A stretch of DNA of 64,000 bases from Yersinia rohdei ATCC 43380 (GCF_000173775.1 NZ_ACCD01000002.1:176017-240016), one strand, 5' to 3'; shown: positions 29,495 through 41,362, counted from the first letter of the stretch. Numbers and translations are program-made. Notes: generated by a model not told the origin, from the sequence alone.

Positions 29495-30219
29495 TGTTAA
29501 CCGTGATTGGCATTGGGCCGGGCAGTGAATCGATGATGACGCAGGAAGCCATTGCGGCAATTCGCGAGGCAGAAATTATTGTCGGTTATAAAACTTATAC
29601 CCATCTGGTAAAGCCCCTGACCGGGGATAAACAAGTGATTAAAACCGGCATGTGCAAAGAAATTGAGCGCTGCCAAACCGCAATTGACTTGGCATTGGCC
29701 GGGCATAAGGTGGCGCTTATCAGTAGCGGTGATGCGGGTATTTACGGCATGGCCGGGTTGGTGTTGGAGCTGGTTACCCAGCAACAGTTGGACTTGGAAG
29801 TGCGGCTGGTCGCCGGGATAACCGCCAGTATTGCGGCGGCATCGTTACTCGGCGCACCGCTGATGCATGATTTTTGTCATATCAGTCTCAGTGATTTGAT
29901 GACGCCGTGGGCGGTGATTGAAAAACGCATTATTGCTGCGGCCCAGGCTGATTTTGTTATCTGCTTCTACAACCCGCGCAGTCATGGGCGGGAAGGGCAT
30001 TTGGCGCGCGCGTTTGAGTTGATGCAGCCGTGGAAGAAAGCCACCACACCGGTCGGCGTCGTGAAAGCGGCGGGCCGTAAAAAACAGGAAAAATGGCTAA
30101 CTACTTTGGGTGAAATGGATTACGCGCCGGTCGATATGACCAGTTTGGTGATTGTCGGTAATCAGGCCACCTATTGCCGTGACGGGTTGATGATAACGCC
30201 TCGGGGTTATTCATTATGA
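29494..30219 (+). CDS. cbiH: Cobalt-factor III C17-methyltransferase CbiH
   Basis: Methylates C-17 and drives ring contraction. It has 241 residues of the tetrapyrrole methylase fold: VIGIGPGSESMMTQEA, SSGDAGIYGMAGLVLE, and FYNPRSHGR near residue 160. Its ATG shares one base with the cbiG stop (TAATG). It is followed by 64 bases before cbiJ, the longest gap in this part of the operon. Confidence 0.96.
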   Translation: MLTVIGIGPGSESMMTQEAIAAIREAEIIVGYKTYTHLVKPLTGDKQVIKTGMCKEIERCQTAIDLALAGHKVALISSGDAGIYGMAGLVLELVTQQQLDLEVRLVAGITASIAAASLLGAPLMHDFCHISLSDLMTPWAVIEKRIIAAAQADFVICFYNPRSHGREGHLARAFELMQPWKKATTPVGVVKAAGRKKQEKWLTTLGEMDYAPVDMTSLVIVGNQATYCRDGLMITPRGYSL

Positions 30220-30249
30220 CCGCCAATGCAAGATTGCGAGCCATTCGCC

Positions 30250-30293
30250 ATGACTAAGGTTTCGCTATGACTAAGGTTTCGCTATGACTAAGG
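30250..30293 (+). repeat. 17-bp tandem repeat duplicating the cbiJ start site
   Basis: ATGACTAAGGTTTCGCT occurs twice in tandem (30250 and 30267) followed by a third partial copy that holds the accepted cbiJ start (30284). Each copy carries an ATG and a TAAGG that can serve as ribosome-binding site for the next one. Because 17 is not a multiple of three, the first two ATGs open six-codon ORFs (MTKVSL) ending in TGA that overlaps the next ATG. Confidence 0.95.
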
Positions 30294-31087
30294 GCTATCC
30301 GCCTATCCATGTTTTTGGTGGCACCAGTGATGCGCGGTTGATTTGTCAGCAGCTGGATACGGCAGGCGAGCGCTATAGCTTGTCGGTTGCCACCGAGGCC
30401 GGTTGGCAACTGGCGGGCGATATTCGCGGTGAGGTTGTGGTAGGGCGGATGGATGCAGCGGCAATGGTTGAGTTCCTTATTAATAGGCAAGTGCGCTGGG
30501 TTATTGATGCTTCGCACCCTTACGCCGACTTACTCAGTCACAATGTGGCGGCGGCTTGCGAGCAAACCAAGGTTTCACTGACTCGTTATCAGCGCCCGAG
30601 TGAAATTGAGGTTTTTAATCACCCGCAACTTTACAAAGTGGACAGCGTCACTGCGGCCTGCTCTGTGGCGCAGGGCTTGGGGCCTCGGGTATTACTCACC
30701 ACTGGCAGCAAGCAGTTGGCTGAGTATCAACAGGGGCTGGCAGGTAAAACTCTGTTGGTGCGGGTGCTGCCCACCGCCGAGGTGCTGAGCCAATGTGAAG
30801 CTCTCGGGCTGGGAGTGAGCCAGATTATTGCACTGCGCGGGCCTTTTAGTGCGCAATTCAATCAGGCGCTGTATGCGTTTTGCCAGCCGGATGTGGTTAT
30901 TACGAAAGAATCCGGCGCGCAAGGAGGCTATCAAGAAAAAGTCGCCCCCTGCCTGGCCCTGAATATTCCCTGCATTGTGGTGCGCCGTCCGGTGGAGATA
31001 GCGCTGGGCAACATTGGGCAGCAAGTCACTTCATTGGCTGAGTTAACCCAACTTCTGACCCACTGGCAGCAACAACAAGGACAATAA
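30284..31087 (+). CDS. cbiJ: Cobalt-precorrin-6A reductase CbiJ
   Basis: NADH-dependent reduction of the macrocycle of cobalt-precorrin-6A. It has 267 residues with HVFGGTSDARLICQQL at the N-terminus, VIDASHPYADLLSHN, LLTTGSKQLAEY and the C-terminal VITKESGAQGGYQEK, all typical of CbiJ/CobK. ATG 30284 is the only start in frame of the three repeated ATGs, so initiation may be affected by the repeat. It ends one base before the cbiK ATG. Confidence 0.95.
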   Translation: MTKGYPPIHVFGGTSDARLICQQLDTAGERYSLSVATEAGWQLAGDIRGEVVVGRMDAAAMVEFLINRQVRWVIDASHPYADLLSHNVAAACEQTKVSLTRYQRPSEIEVFNHPQLYKVDSVTAACSVAQGLGPRVLLTTGSKQLAEYQQGLAGKTLLVRVLPTAEVLSQCEALGLGVSQIIALRGPFSAQFNQALYAFCQPDVVITKESGAQGGYQEKVAPCLALNIPCIVVRRPVEIALGNIGQQVTSLAELTQLLTHWQQQQGQ

Positions 31088-31088
31088 A

Positions 31089-31883
31089 ATGAAAAAAGCA
31101 CTGTTGGTTATCAGTTTCGGCACCAGTTATGAACACACTCGCCAAAAGAATATTGATGCATGCGAGCAGCAGCTGGCGGCGGCTTACAGTGACCGCGATG
31201 TGTTCCGCGCATTCACCTCAGAAATGATTATCCGCAAACTGCGCAAGCGCGATGGGCTGTTAATCAATAACCCACGGGAAGCTCTAAAACACTTGGCTGA
31301 GCAGGGATATCAGGATGTTGCCATTCAATCTCTGCATGTAATCAATGGCGATGAATACGAAAAAGTGGCCAATGAAGTGCGCTCATTCAAAGACAGTTTC
31401 CATCATTTGGTGCTGGGCACGCCGCTATTGAGCAGCTTTGCCGATTACCAGCAATTGCTGGTGGCGTTGCAAGCACAAATGCCGCCGCTGGCCACGGATG
31501 AGCGGGTGGTATTTATGGGCCACGGTGCCAGCCACTTTGCGTTCTCGGCTTATGCCTGTCTTGACCACTTTATGAGCTCGCTTAACTTCCCAGCGATGGT
31601 CGGGGCGGTGGAAAGTTACCCGGAAATCAGCCATATCATCAGCCGGTTACAGCAGCAGGGGGTGCGCAAAGTACACCTGATGCCCTTGATGCTGGTGGCC
31701 GGGGATCACGCCATTAATGATATGGCCTCTGATGAGCCAGATTCCTGGCGCTCACAGCTGGAAACCGCTGGGATTAGCGCCCAATCATGGCTGCAAGGTT
31801 TGGGTGAAAACCCATTGATTCGCCAGATGTTTGTTGAGCATCTGGATCTGGCATTACAACAAAAACAGCAGGAGGCAGCGTAA
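31089..31883 (+). CDS. cbiK: Sirohydrochlorin cobaltochelatase CbiK (anaerobic)
   Basis: Inserts cobalt into sirohydrochlorin at the entry of the anaerobic branch. It has 264 residues. The metal-site histidines fall at H145 (VFMGHGASH) and H207 (LMLVAGDHA), the same numbers as in the Salmonella enzyme. The N-terminus is VISFGTSYEHTRQKNI. There is no signal peptide, so it is cytoplasmic, unlike some periplasmic CbiK forms. It overlaps cbiL by one base. Confidence 0.96.
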   Translation: MKKALLVISFGTSYEHTRQKNIDACEQQLAAAYSDRDVFRAFTSEMIIRKLRKRDGLLINNPREALKHLAEQGYQDVAIQSLHVINGDEYEKVANEVRSFKDSFHHLVLGTPLLSSFADYQQLLVALQAQMPPLATDERVVFMGHGASHFAFSAYACLDHFMSSLNFPAMVGAVESYPEISHIISRLQQQGVRKVHLMPLMLVAGDHAINDMASDEPDSWRSQLETAGISAQSWLQGLGENPLIRQMFVEHLDLALQQKQQEAA

Positions 31884-32593
31884 TGAGCGGCAGACTTTAT
31901 GCATTGGGTGTCGGCCCCGGAGCCAGCGATTTGATAACAGTGCGAGCAGCAAGGTTGGTTGCCCAGCTTGATGTGCTGTATGCCCCAGCAGGGCGCAAAG
32001 GCGGCGATAGCTTGGCGTTATCGATTGTGCGCGAATATTTGTCACCCAATACGGAAATACGCACCTGCCATTTCCCGATGAGTGCTGATGACCACGAAAA
32101 ACAAGCCGTCTGGGATGAGGTAGCGCAGCAGTTACAGGCGGAAGTTGCCCAAGGGCGTCAGGTGGGCTTTATCACCCTCGGTGACGCCATGTTATTTAGC
32201 ACCTGGGTATTTTTGCTCGAACGTATTGGTCGGCCAGATTGGTTAGAAATCGTCCCCGGCGTCACCTCTTTTGCGGCTATTGCCTCACGCGCAGGATTGC
32301 CATTGGCGATGGAGCAACAATCGCTGGCGATTATGTCTTGCACCGCACCAGAAGCTGAGTTGGAGCGGGCATTACTTAATCACGATTGTGTGGTGCTGAT
32401 GAAAGTTTATGGCCGTTTTGCGGGTATTCAAGCGCTATTGGGCCGGCTAAATCTGTTCCCGCATGCACTGTTGATGTCTGAGGCCTCACTGCCTGGGGAA
32501 GTGTGTTGGCGTCAGTTAGATAGCCTGGCGGCAGACCAGCCACTACCTTATTTTTCGACCATTTTAGTGAATAAACAGCAGCAAGTTAATTAA
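31883..32593 (+). CDS. cbiL: Cobalt-factor II C20-methyltransferase CbiL
   Basis: Methylates C-20 of cobalt-factor II. It has 236 residues of the tetrapyrrole methylase fold: LGVGPGASDLITVRAARL, TLGDAMLFSTWVFLLER and VPGVTSFAAIASRAG. AGGAGG lies just before the start, which shares its first base with the cbiK stop. A 72-base gap then precedes the cobalt transporter genes. Confidence 0.96.
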   Translation: MSGRLYALGVGPGASDLITVRAARLVAQLDVLYAPAGRKGGDSLALSIVREYLSPNTEIRTCHFPMSADDHEKQAVWDEVAQQLQAEVAQGRQVGFITLGDAMLFSTWVFLLERIGRPDWLEIVPGVTSFAAIASRAGLPLAMEQQSLAIMSCTAPEAELERALLNHDCVVLMKVYGRFAGIQALLGRLNLFPHALLMSEASLPGEVCWRQLDSLAADQPLPYFSTILVNKQQQVN

Positions 32594-32665
32594 ATATTAT
32601 CAGTGGGTTAGTTCGAATAAGAGTGAGTTAAGTTTTTGTATAAAAACTATTTAAAGGAATTCGAC

Positions 32666-33397
32666 ATGGAACAACAACTAAAGAAATTGTCATTCACCGG
32701 ACTGGCGATGGCAATACTTCTGACAATTGCCCCGAATGATGTGTTTGCGATGCACATTATGGAGGGTTTTTTGCCGCCAATGTGGGCGCTGGCCTGGTGG
32801 GTATTGTTCCTGCCGTGCCTGTTTATGGGTTTGGTGCGCTTGAAACAGATTGTTGCCGAAGACAGCAATCAAAAAGTCCTGCTGGCACTGTGCGGAGCCT
32901 TTATTTTCGTGCTTTCTGCGCTGAAAATTCCCTCAGTCACCGGCAGTTGCTCTCACCCAACCGGGGTGGGATTGGCCGTCATACTTTTTGGGCCGGTGGT
33001 CGTGGCGGTGTTGGGGGCGATAGTGCTGCTGTTCCAGGCCTTATTGCTGGCCCACGGTGGGCTAACCACCCTTGGTGCTAATGGCATGTCGATGGCGGTC
33101 ATTGGGCCGGTCGTGGGTTATCTGGTCTGGAAACTGGCCTGTAAAGCCGGATTACGCCGTGATGTTGGGGTGTTTTTGTGTGCCATGTTGGCGGATTTAA
33201 CCACGTATTTTGTCACCTCGCTACAGCTGGGTTTAGCTTTCCCCGACCCGCAATTTGGCGTCAGCGGCTCGATTATCAAATTTATGGGCGTGTTCTGCAT
33301 TACTCAGATTCCTATTGCCATTGCGGAAGGTTTATTGACCGTAATGATTTATGACCAATTAACAAAACGCCAACTTATTCATGCAGGGAGTCATTAA
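32666..33397 (+). CDS. cbiM: Cobalt ECF transporter substrate-capture protein CbiM
   Basis: Integral membrane S component that binds Co2+. It has 243 residues with about seven hydrophobic segments. A signal-like segment (residues 1-28) ends at DVFA and the mature chain begins [10 protein letters not shown], whose His is the known metal ligand of this family. [10 protein letters not shown] supplies another conserved His. ATG 32666 has AAGGA seven bases upstream; the in-frame ATG at 32636 lacks this. Confidence 0.95.
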   Translation: MEQQLKKLSFTGLAMAILLTIAPNDVFAMHIMEGFLPPMWALAWWVLFLPCLFMGLVRLKQIVAEDSNQKVLLALCGAFIFVLSALKIPSVTGSCSHPTGVGLAVILFGPVVVAVLGAIVLLFQALLLAHGGLTTLGANGMSMAVIGPVVGYLVWKLACKAGLRRDVGVFLCAMLADLTTYFVTSLQLGLAFPDPQFGVSGSIIKFMGVFCITQIPIAIAEGLLTVMIYDQLTKRQLIHAGSH

Positions 33398-33398
33398 C

Positions 33399-33680
33399 AT
33401 GAAAAAGACCCTTATTTTGCTGGCGATGGTGATCGCCTTGGTTATATTGCCCTTCTTTATCAATCATGGCGGTGAATATGGCGGCTCAGACGGGGAGGCC
33501 GAAGCCCTGATTCAGGTAACAGCCCCTCATTATCAGCCTTGGTTCCAACCCTTGTATGAACCCGCCAGCGGAGAAATTGAAAGTTTATTATTCACGCTGC
33601 AAGGCAGTATTGGTGCGGCGGTGATTTTCTATATCTTGGGCTATTACCGGGGGAAACACGGTGAGCATGCTGGGGATTGA
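33399..33680 (+). CDS. cbiN: Cobalt ECF transporter accessory protein CbiN
   Basis: A 93-residue membrane protein with two transmembrane helices (LILLAMVIALVILPFFI and SIGAAVIFYILGYYRG) joined by a periplasmic loop containing GGSDGEAEALI and PWFQPLYEPASGEIESLL. It helps CbiM bind cobalt. GGGAG lies eight bases before ATG 33399. It overlaps cbiQ by 20 bases. Confidence 0.95.
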   Translation: MKKTLILLAMVIALVILPFFINHGGEYGGSDGEAEALIQVTAPHYQPWFQPLYEPASGEIESLLFTLQGSIGAAVIFYILGYYRGKHGEHAGD

Positions 33681-34344
33681 TAAACTGAGTTATCAAAGCC
33701 GCTGGCGGCAGAGCGACCCGATGGGAAAACTGGTGTTGTATGGGGTTTTTCTGCTGCTGGCAATGTTGAGTCCGCCCCTGTATCAGGCGCTGTTATTGGT
33801 GTTTATCGCCGGACTGACCTGCTATTTGCTGCGGGTCGGCCCGCGCCGCTACCTGCGCTGGCTGGCAATACCGCTTTCTTTCTTGTTAGTGGGCTTGGTG
33901 ACCATTGTGTTATCCCTCGCCCGCCAACCGGATAGTTTGTGGTGGGGTATACAAATAGGTAATTGGTGGTTTGGGATTGATAGAGTGGGGCTGGATACCG
34001 CCAATCAAACGCTGTGGCGCAGTTTGGCAGCATTGGCTGCCACTTTCTGGTTTGTACTAAATACGCCATTTCCCCAACTTATTCAAATACTTAAACGTTG
34101 CCATGCCCCGCGCTTGCTGACCGAGCAAATCCTGCTGACCTGGCGTTTTATCTTTATCTTGATTGAAGAAGCCGCGGCTATTCATCAGGCGCAGTCATTG
34201 AGATTTGGTTATCTCTCATTGCGTACTGGTTATCACTCGCTGGCAATGTTGGTCGGTATGTTATTTACCCGTGTGATGATTCGCTATCAACAGATGGTCA
34301 TCTCGCTGGATATGAAACTTTATCAGGGTGATTTCCACCTGTAA
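33661..34344 (+). CDS. cbiQ: Cobalt ECF transporter transmembrane T component CbiQ
   Basis: Links the S component to the ATPase. It has 227 residues with about five or six hydrophobic segments and the coupling motif KRCHAPRLLTEQILLTWRF. The start is taken as GTG 33661, which has GGGGGA upstream; an ATG two codons later (33667) is an alternative. The stop is 11 bases before cbiO. Confidence 0.94.
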   Translation: MSMLGIDKLSYQSRWRQSDPMGKLVLYGVFLLLAMLSPPLYQALLLVFIAGLTCYLLRVGPRRYLRWLAIPLSFLLVGLVTIVLSLARQPDSLWWGIQIGNWWFGIDRVGLDTANQTLWRSLAALAATFWFVLNTPFPQLIQILKRCHAPRLLTEQILLTWRFIFILIEEAAAIHQAQSLRFGYLSLRTGYHSLAMLVGMLFTRVMIRYQQMVISLDMKLYQGDFHL

Positions 34345-34355
34345 GGCAAAAGTTG

Positions 34356-35171
34356 ATGTTAGCCACCAGACAGTTAGGTTTCAGCTATCAGGATGAGCAG
34401 GTATTGCATGATTTGACCTTAGATTTCAGTCAGCATGCGGTCACCGGCGTTTTGGGTGCCAATGGCTGTGGTAAATCCACATTATTTATGAATCTGACCG
34501 GCATTGTGCAGCCACAGCAGGGGGCCGTGTTATGGCAAGGCGAGCCACTGAGTTACAAAAAAAACAGCCTGCGCGCGCTACGCCAGCGGGTCACCACGGT
34601 GTTTCAAGACCCAGAGCAGCAGATATTTTATACCGACATTGACAGTGACATTGCTTTCAGTTTGCGCAATCTCGGGATGCCGGAAGCCGTCATTGCCGAG
34701 CGAGTCGACCGGGCGCTGACCTTGGTCGATGCACAAAGTTTTCGCCATAAATCTATTCAACATTTGAGTCATGGGCAGAAAAAACGCGTAGCTATTGCCG
34801 GTGCGCTGGTGATGGAAGCCGAATATTTGTTGCTGGACGAACCGACGGCAGGGCTGGACCCGGCGGGCCGCCAGCACATGATCATGATTATTGAGCGTAT
34901 TGTCGCGGAGGGAAAACGAGTTATTATTTCCAGCCATGATATCGATTTGATTTATAAGGTTTGTGATTATCTTTATGTGTTATCTCATGGTCATCTGATG
35001 ATTGCCGGTGAAACCACCGAGGTATTCTTGCAACAAGATAAACTGCAAGCGGCGGGGCTGGTACAGCCGTGGCTGGTGAAAATGCACAGTGAGCTGGGGT
35101 TGCCGCTGTGCAAAACGGAAGAGCAACTCTTTGCGTTGATGCGTCGGCGTGAAGTGGAGGAAATGCGATGA
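34356..35171 (+). CDS. cbiO: Cobalt ECF transporter ATP-binding protein CbiO
   Basis: ABC ATPase of the cobalt importer. It has 271 residues with Walker [11 protein letters not shown]-loop [10 protein letters not shown], signature LSHGQKKR, Walker [15 protein letters not shown] and the switch His in SSHDIDLI. The signature has His in place of the second Gly-side residue (LSHGQ), as in other CbiO proteins. ATG 34356 has AAGG nine bases upstream; the TTG one codon earlier is less likely. It overlaps cbiP by four bases. Confidence 0.96.
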   Translation: MLATRQLGFSYQDEQVLHDLTLDFSQHAVTGVLGANGCGKSTLFMNLTGIVQPQQGAVLWQGEPLSYKKNSLRALRQRVTTVFQDPEQQIFYTDIDSDIAFSLRNLGMPEAVIAERVDRALTLVDAQSFRHKSIQHLSHGQKKRVAIAGALVMEAEYLLLDEPTAGLDPAGRQHMIMIIERIVAEGKRVIISSHDIDLIYKVCDYLYVLSHGHLMIAGETTEVFLQQDKLQAAGLVQPWLVKMHSELGLPLCKTEEQLFALMRRREVEEMR

Positions 35172-36721
35172 GTCGGTCGGCGATAAATTTATCGATAATG
35201 GTGCAAGGCACGGCATCGGATGTCGGTAAAAGTGTGTTAGTGGCAGGGCTATGCCGCATTTTTATGCAACAGGGTTATCGCTGCGCCCCTTTCAAATCGC
35301 AGAATATGGCACTCAATTCGGGCATTACCCCACAAGGTGAAGAGATGGGGCGCGCGCAGATTTTTCAGGCCGAAGCGGCCGGAATTGCGCCAGATGTCCG
35401 TATGAACCCGGTATTGCTCAAACCCACCAGTGACAAGAAAGCGCAGGTGGTGCTGATGGGCAAAGTGGCCTGCAATATGGATGCGGTGGAATACCATCAA
35501 TACAAGCCGCAATTGCAGCAGAAAATCAGTGAGGTTTACCATAGCCTGGCCAGCGAGTATGACATCATGGTGCTGGAAGGGGCAGGGAGCCCGGCGGAAA
35601 TTAACCTGCGCGACCGTGATATCGTCAACATGGGTATGGCGGAGATGGCGGATGCGCCGGTTTTATTGGTGGCGGATATCGATCGCGGCGGTGTATTTGC
35701 CTCCATCTATGGCACTTTAGCCTTGCTGCATCCACATGAAAAAACACGGGTTAAAGGGGTGATAATCAATAAGTTTCGTGGTGATATCGCGCTACTTAAA
35801 CCCGGTTTAGCCCAGATTGAAGCTCTCACCGACGTGCCGGTATTAGGGGTGATGCCGTGGCTGGATATTGATTTAGAAGATGAAGACGGCGTGGCGCTGC
35901 AAAACGGAAAATATCAAGATTCGTCGGAAAAGGCGCTGGATATTGCTGTCATTCATTTGCCGCACATTGCTAATTTTACGGATTTTAATGCGCTGGCGGC
36001 CCAGCCGGATGTGCGCCTGCGTTACGTTTCTCAGTTATCGGCTCTGGGGCAGCCAGACTTGCTTATCTTACCTGGCAGCAAAAACACGCTGGGCGATTTG
36101 CAGTGGCTACATCACAGTGGATTGGCGGCGGCAATATTGGCACAGCAGCAACAGCAGGTGCCGGTTATTGGCATTTGCGGCGGTTACCAAATGCTGGGCA
36201 AAGGGATTATTGATGGGGTGGAGTCAGATTTAGCGCAGATGGACGGCTTGGGGTTATTGGATGTGGAAACTCAATTTTCCTCAGAAAAAGTCACCACGCG
36301 AGTCAGCGGTTATTGCCTGACCGGTCTGCCAGGTATGCTGAAAACCGATGCTGAGCAACCCCTTGAAGGATATGAAATCCATATGGGTGTCTCCAGATTG
36401 GGCGAGAATGCCACCGCTTTTGCGCGGTTAACATTACGTAATGGGCAAGCGGAGCAGTGGGTGGAGGGGGCTGTGAACACGGAGGGCACGGTGCTGGGCA
36501 GCTATATTCATGGCCTGTTCGACAGCCACCACTTTACCCGCGCGCTATTGGATAATTTACGGCACCGCAAAGGGCTGCCCGCCTTCGACGGTGTGACGGT
36601 GGATTATGCTGAACATAAGCAGCAACAATTTGATATTTTGGCAGAGAAAATGCGTCAGCATATTGATATTGAACGGATTTTAGATTTAATGAAAACACAT
36701 CAACAGGAGCGTGCGCAGTGA
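35168..36721 (+). CDS. cbiP: Cobyric acid synthase CbiP
   Basis: Amidates side chains b, d, e and g of adenosylcobyrinate a,c-diamide. It has 517 residues with an N-terminal ATPase ([31 protein letters not shown]) and a C-terminal glutamine amidotransferase domain. The nucleophile Cys is at about residue 337 in [10 protein letters not shown], and YEIHMG carries the family His. ATGA overlap with cbiO; its stop overlaps the GTG of cobU. Confidence 0.97.
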   Translation: MSRSAINLSIMVQGTASDVGKSVLVAGLCRIFMQQGYRCAPFKSQNMALNSGITPQGEEMGRAQIFQAEAAGIAPDVRMNPVLLKPTSDKKAQVVLMGKVACNMDAVEYHQYKPQLQQKISEVYHSLASEYDIMVLEGAGSPAEINLRDRDIVNMGMAEMADAPVLLVADIDRGGVFASIYGTLALLHPHEKTRVKGVIINKFRGDIALLKPGLAQIEALTDVPVLGVMPWLDIDLEDEDGVALQNGKYQDSSEKALDIAVIHLPHIANFTDFNALAAQPDVRLRYVSQLSALGQPDLLILPGSKNTLGDLQWLHHSGLAAAILAQQQQQVPVIGICGGYQMLGKGIIDGVESDLAQMDGLGLLDVETQFSSEKVTTRVSGYCLTGLPGMLKTDAEQPLEGYEIHMGVSRLGENATAFARLTLRNGQAEQWVEGAVNTEGTVLGSYIHGLFDSHHFTRALLDNLRHRKGLPAFDGVTVDYAEHKQQQFDILAEKMRQHIDIERILDLMKTHQQERAQ

Positions 36722-37263
36722 TTTTGATTACCGGAGGCGCGCGCAGTGGCAAAAGTTCACTGGCAGAGCGCTTGGCGGCGCAAGCCAGTGCGCGGGTATT
36801 TTATATTGCCACCTCTTTGGTGACGGATGCGGAAATGGCCGAGCGGGTTGCCGTGCATCGTGCCAGCCGCCCAGCCCATTGGCGCACTTGGGAAGGTTAT
36901 CGCGACCTGGGTGTCGTGCTGGATAAGCAGATTGAACCCGGTGAAGCGGTGATGCTGGAGTGCATTACCACACTTATCACCAACCTGTTATTTGAGCAGG
37001 CGGGCGACATCCCACCAGAGCAAATGGATTTTACTGCGCTGGAGGTGGGGATCCAGCAACAAATTACCGAGCTGCTGGCGGCCTGTGCCCGCAGCCACGC
37101 GCCAATTTATTTTGTCACCAATGAATTGGGTATGGGGATAGTGCCGGAAAACCGTCTGGCGCGGCATTTTCGTGATATTGCAGGCCGGGTGAATCAGCGT
37201 CTGGCAGCGGCGGCGGATGAGGTATATTTAGTGGTTTCTGGCATTGAGGTAAAGATTAAATGA
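36718..37263 (+). CDS. cobU: Adenosylcobinamide kinase / guanylyltransferase CobU
   Basis: Phosphorylates adenosylcobinamide and activates it with GMP. It has 181 residues with P-loop GGARSGKS (residues 6-13) and the guanylylated histidine in [11 protein letters not shown] at about residue 47. [19 protein letters not shown] is the C-terminal conserved block. The start is GTG, in a GTGA overlap with the cbiP stop. It overlaps cobS by four bases. Confidence 0.96.
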   Translation: MILITGGARSGKSSLAERLAAQASARVFYIATSLVTDAEMAERVAVHRASRPAHWRTWEGYRDLGVVLDKQIEPGEAVMLECITTLITNLLFEQAGDIPPEQMDFTALEVGIQQQITELLAACARSHAPIYFVTNELGMGIVPENRLARHFRDIAGRVNQRLAAAADEVYLVVSGIEVKIK

Positions 37264-38006
37264 GTTTGCGCTTATTTCTCGCAACATTGCAGTTTATGAC
37301 TCGGATCCCGGTGCCAGAGCGCTGGACACAAGGGCTGGCGCTGGATAATTACGAGCGCGGCATTGTGGGTTTCCCCTTGATTGGCTTGATTGTCGGTTTT
37401 TTGGGCGCGGTGGTCTTTACCTGCTTGGCACCTTGGTGTGGTGTACCGCTGGCGGCACTGGGGTATGTGCTGGCGCTGGCATTGATTACCGGTGCTTTTC
37501 ATCTTGATGGGCTGGCAGATACCTGCGATGGGGTGTTTTCGGCGCGTAAACGCGAACAAATGCTGGAGATCATGCGCGACAGCCGGCTGGGTACTAACGG
37601 TGGCTTAGCCCTGATATTTATCGTGGTGGCGAAAGTGTTAGTGGTCAGCGAACTGGCGCTACGCGATGTATCGATGTTTGCCATGCTAACGGCTGCATCG
37701 GTGGCTGGGCGCACTGTGATTGTGCTGCTGATGTATCACCAACGTTATGCCCGGGAAGGCAGCGGGTTGGGCAATATTTACATTGGTAAAGTCACCGCCC
37801 GACAAACATTGGTCACTTTGGTGGGCGGGGCGATACTCATTTTACTGCTGGGTAAAGGTGCTGCGTTGCTGGCGTTGCTGGCAGCAATGGCGGTGGTATT
37901 GCTGTTAGCAACCTATTTGCGCCGCCGCTTGGGCGGGCAAACCGGGGATACGCTGGGGGCGGCAGTTGAAGTGGGTGAATTGGTATTTTTACTGGCGCTG
38001 CTGTAA
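37260..38006 (+). CDS. cobS: Cobalamin synthase CobS (adenosylcobinamide-GDP ribazoletransferase)
   Basis: Membrane enzyme joining the nucleotide loop to adenosylcobinamide-GDP. It has 248 residues with about six hydrophobic segments. The conserved acidic site is [20 protein letters not shown], and [15 protein letters not shown] follows. The next gene is cobC, 57 bases downstream, a break from the Salmonella order where cobT follows. Confidence 0.96.
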   Translation: MSLRLFLATLQFMTRIPVPERWTQGLALDNYERGIVGFPLIGLIVGFLGAVVFTCLAPWCGVPLAALGYVLALALITGAFHLDGLADTCDGVFSARKREQMLEIMRDSRLGTNGGLALIFIVVAKVLVVSELALRDVSMFAMLTAASVAGRTVIVLLMYHQRYAREGSGLGNIYIGKVTARQTLVTLVGGAILILLLGKGAALLALLAAMAVVLLLATYLRRRLGGQTGDTLGAAVEVGELVFLLALL

Positions 38007-38063
38007 TAGCACCTAATATTGCCAGCGGTTTCCTGTCAATCTCAATCATGATGAGTATATTCG

Positions 38064-38717
38064 ATGCGACTTTTTCTGGTGCGCCACGGGCAAACCTCAG
38101 CCAACCTTCAGGGCGTTTTTTGCGGCCTGACCGATGTGGCATTGACCCCGCAAGGAGTTACGCAAGCCAGTGAGGTTGCGGGCTGGCTGGCAGGTGTGAC
38201 ATTTTCTGATGCGGTGAGTAGCCAGTTATTGCGCGCCCGGCATACCGCTGATATCGTGCTGGCAGGGCATCCGTGTAATGCCCGTACCGATAGCCAATTA
38301 AATGAAATGAATTTTGGTGAGTGGGAAATGCGCCATCACCATGATTTGCAAAAAGAAGATTCTGATGCGTGGGCAGCATGGGTGGCCGATTGGCAACAAG
38401 CCAGCCCCACGGGTGGGGAGTCTTTTCCACAGTTTTCCGCCCGAATAGAAAGGGTGATTCAGCCCTTGCTGTCAGTATCCGCCTGCTCACAACAGCCGCA
38501 AGATAACCGTCAATTACAAGATAACCATCAACTGCTGGTAGCCCATCAAGGTGTTTTAAGCTTGATGTTAGCGCGTCTGCTGGCGATGCCCGCGGCAGCC
38601 ATGTGGCATTTCCATTTTGAACAGGGAGCATATAGCGTGTTAGATATCCACGATGGATTTGTCGCGCTGCGTGCCTTTAACAGTCGGGCTGTTTGGCAGC
38701 CTGCAACCAGAGATTAA
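38064..38717 (+). CDS. cobC: Alpha-ribazole phosphatase CobC
   Basis: Histidine phosphatase that removes phosphate from alpha-ribazole 5'-phosphate or adenosylcobalamin phosphate. It has 217 residues with the RHG motif at residues 7-9 ([12 protein letters not shown]). [15 protein letters not shown] [11 protein letters not shown] and [15 protein letters not shown] carry the other active-site residues. A glutamine/asparagine-rich stretch with a near-repeat ([14 protein letters not shown]) lies at about residues 149-163 and looks like a lineage-specific insertion. It is encoded between cobS and cobT. Confidence 0.9.
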   Translation: MRLFLVRHGQTSANLQGVFCGLTDVALTPQGVTQASEVAGWLAGVTFSDAVSSQLLRARHTADIVLAGHPCNARTDSQLNEMNFGEWEMRHHHDLQKEDSDAWAAWVADWQQASPTGGESFPQFSARIERVIQPLLSVSACSQQPQDNRQLQDNHQLLVAHQGVLSLMLARLLAMPAAAMWHFHFEQGAYSVLDIHDGFVALRAFNSRAVWQPATRD

Positions 38718-38721
38718 CCCC

Positions 38722-39771
38722 ATGCAAACTCTTACCTCAGTCTTACGTACCATTTCGCCGCTTGATAGCAAAGCGATGTCCCGCGCCCAAGAGCGGCTTA
38801 ACGGCTTGCTTAAACCGCCCGGCAGTCTGGGCCGTTTGGAACAGTTAGCTGTGCAACTGGCGGGTATGCGCGGGTTATATGGCCATCAAGTTGATCGCAA
38901 GCAAATTATTGTCATGGCAGCCGATCACGGAGTTTATGACGAAGGTGTCGCGGTGTCACCGCGCGTGGTGACCAAGGTTCAGGCGCTGAATATGGTGAAA
39001 GGCATCACCGGCGTTTGTGTACTGGCGGCTAATGCGGGGGCTGAGGTGAAAATTGTTGATGTCGGTATCGACAGTGATGAGCTACCCGGAGTGCTGAATA
39101 TGAAAGTCGCGCGGGGCAGTGGCAATATTGCCCGAGAGGCGGCAATGACCCGCCAGCAGGCTGAAGATTTACTGCTCGCCAGCGCCATGCTGACTTTACG
39201 GCAGGCGGCAGAGGGAGTGAAAGTCTTTGCTGTTGGGGAGCTGGGAATAGCGAATACTACGCCAGCGGCGGCGATGGTCAGTGTGTTTACCGACAGTGAC
39301 CCGCAACTGGTGGTGGGTATTGGGGCTAATTTCCCCAGTGAACAATTACACCATAAAGTCTCTGTGGTGCGGCGCGCCATTGAAACTAATCAGCCTGATG
39401 CCAGTGATGGTATTGATGTCCTGGCAAAAATCGGTGGATTTGATTTGGTCGGCATGACCGGGGTGATGTTAGGTGCGGCGGCGGCTGGATTACCGGTTAT
39501 TCTGGATGGATATCTTTCGTATGCCTCTGCATTGGCGGCTTGCCGCATTGCACCGGGGGTGCGTGATTACCTGATCCCTTCACATTTATCAGCTGAAAAA
39601 GGCGCAGTTATTGCTTTGACCCATTTGCAGCTTGAACCCTATTTACAAATGGGGATGCGCTTAGGTGAGGGCAGCGGTGCGGCGATTGCCATGCATTTAG
39701 TGGATGCCGCCTGTGCGATGTATAACAATATGGGATCGCTGGCAGAGAGTAATATCGAGCTGCCTGCATAA
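38722..39771 (+). CDS. cobT: Nicotinate-nucleotide:DMB phosphoribosyltransferase CobT
   Basis: Makes alpha-ribazole phosphate from dimethylbenzimidazole and nicotinate mononucleotide. It has 349 residues with [49 protein letters not shown] and the catalytic Glu near the C-terminus in [18 protein letters not shown] 38722 lies four bases after the cobC stop; the longer frame begins inside cobC. It is the last gene of the operon. Confidence 0.96.
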   Translation: MQTLTSVLRTISPLDSKAMSRAQERLNGLLKPPGSLGRLEQLAVQLAGMRGLYGHQVDRKQIIVMAADHGVYDEGVAVSPRVVTKVQALNMVKGITGVCVLAANAGAEVKIVDVGIDSDELPGVLNMKVARGSGNIAREAAMTRQQAEDLLLASAMLTLRQAAEGVKVFAVGELGIANTTPAAAMVSVFTDSDPQLVVGIGANFPSEQLHHKVSVVRRAIETNQPDASDGIDVLAKIGGFDLVGMTGVMLGAAAAGLPVILDGYLSYASALAACRIAPGVRDYLIPSHLSAEKGAVIALTHLQLEPYLQMGMRLGEGSGAAIAMHLVDAACAMYNNMGSLAESNIELPA

Positions 39772-39940
39772 GGCTGTTTTATGCATTACCGTAGCTGTTA
39801 ATGGTGCCGATGATGAGTTGTCAGGACTGTTTTTAACCTTCTGCTGCTGAGCAAAAGCACCAAAGAAAATATCATTAATGCAATAATACCAGCCGGTTAC
39901 GTAATTATTATCAATTCGGTATCCATTGTATCAATAGTCA

Positions 39941-39963
39941 GAAACCGCCATTTAGGCGGTTTC
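39941..39963. terminator. Terminator between cobT and argG
   Basis: GAAACCGCC / GGCGGTTTC hairpin with a five-base loop followed by TTCTTC, between convergent genes. It is 170 bases from cobT and 30 from argG, and may serve both. Confidence 0.8.
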
Positions 39964-39994
39964 TTCTTCGGCAATCTTAGGCACATCAGAATAA

Positions 39995-41362
<1,368 letters not shown>

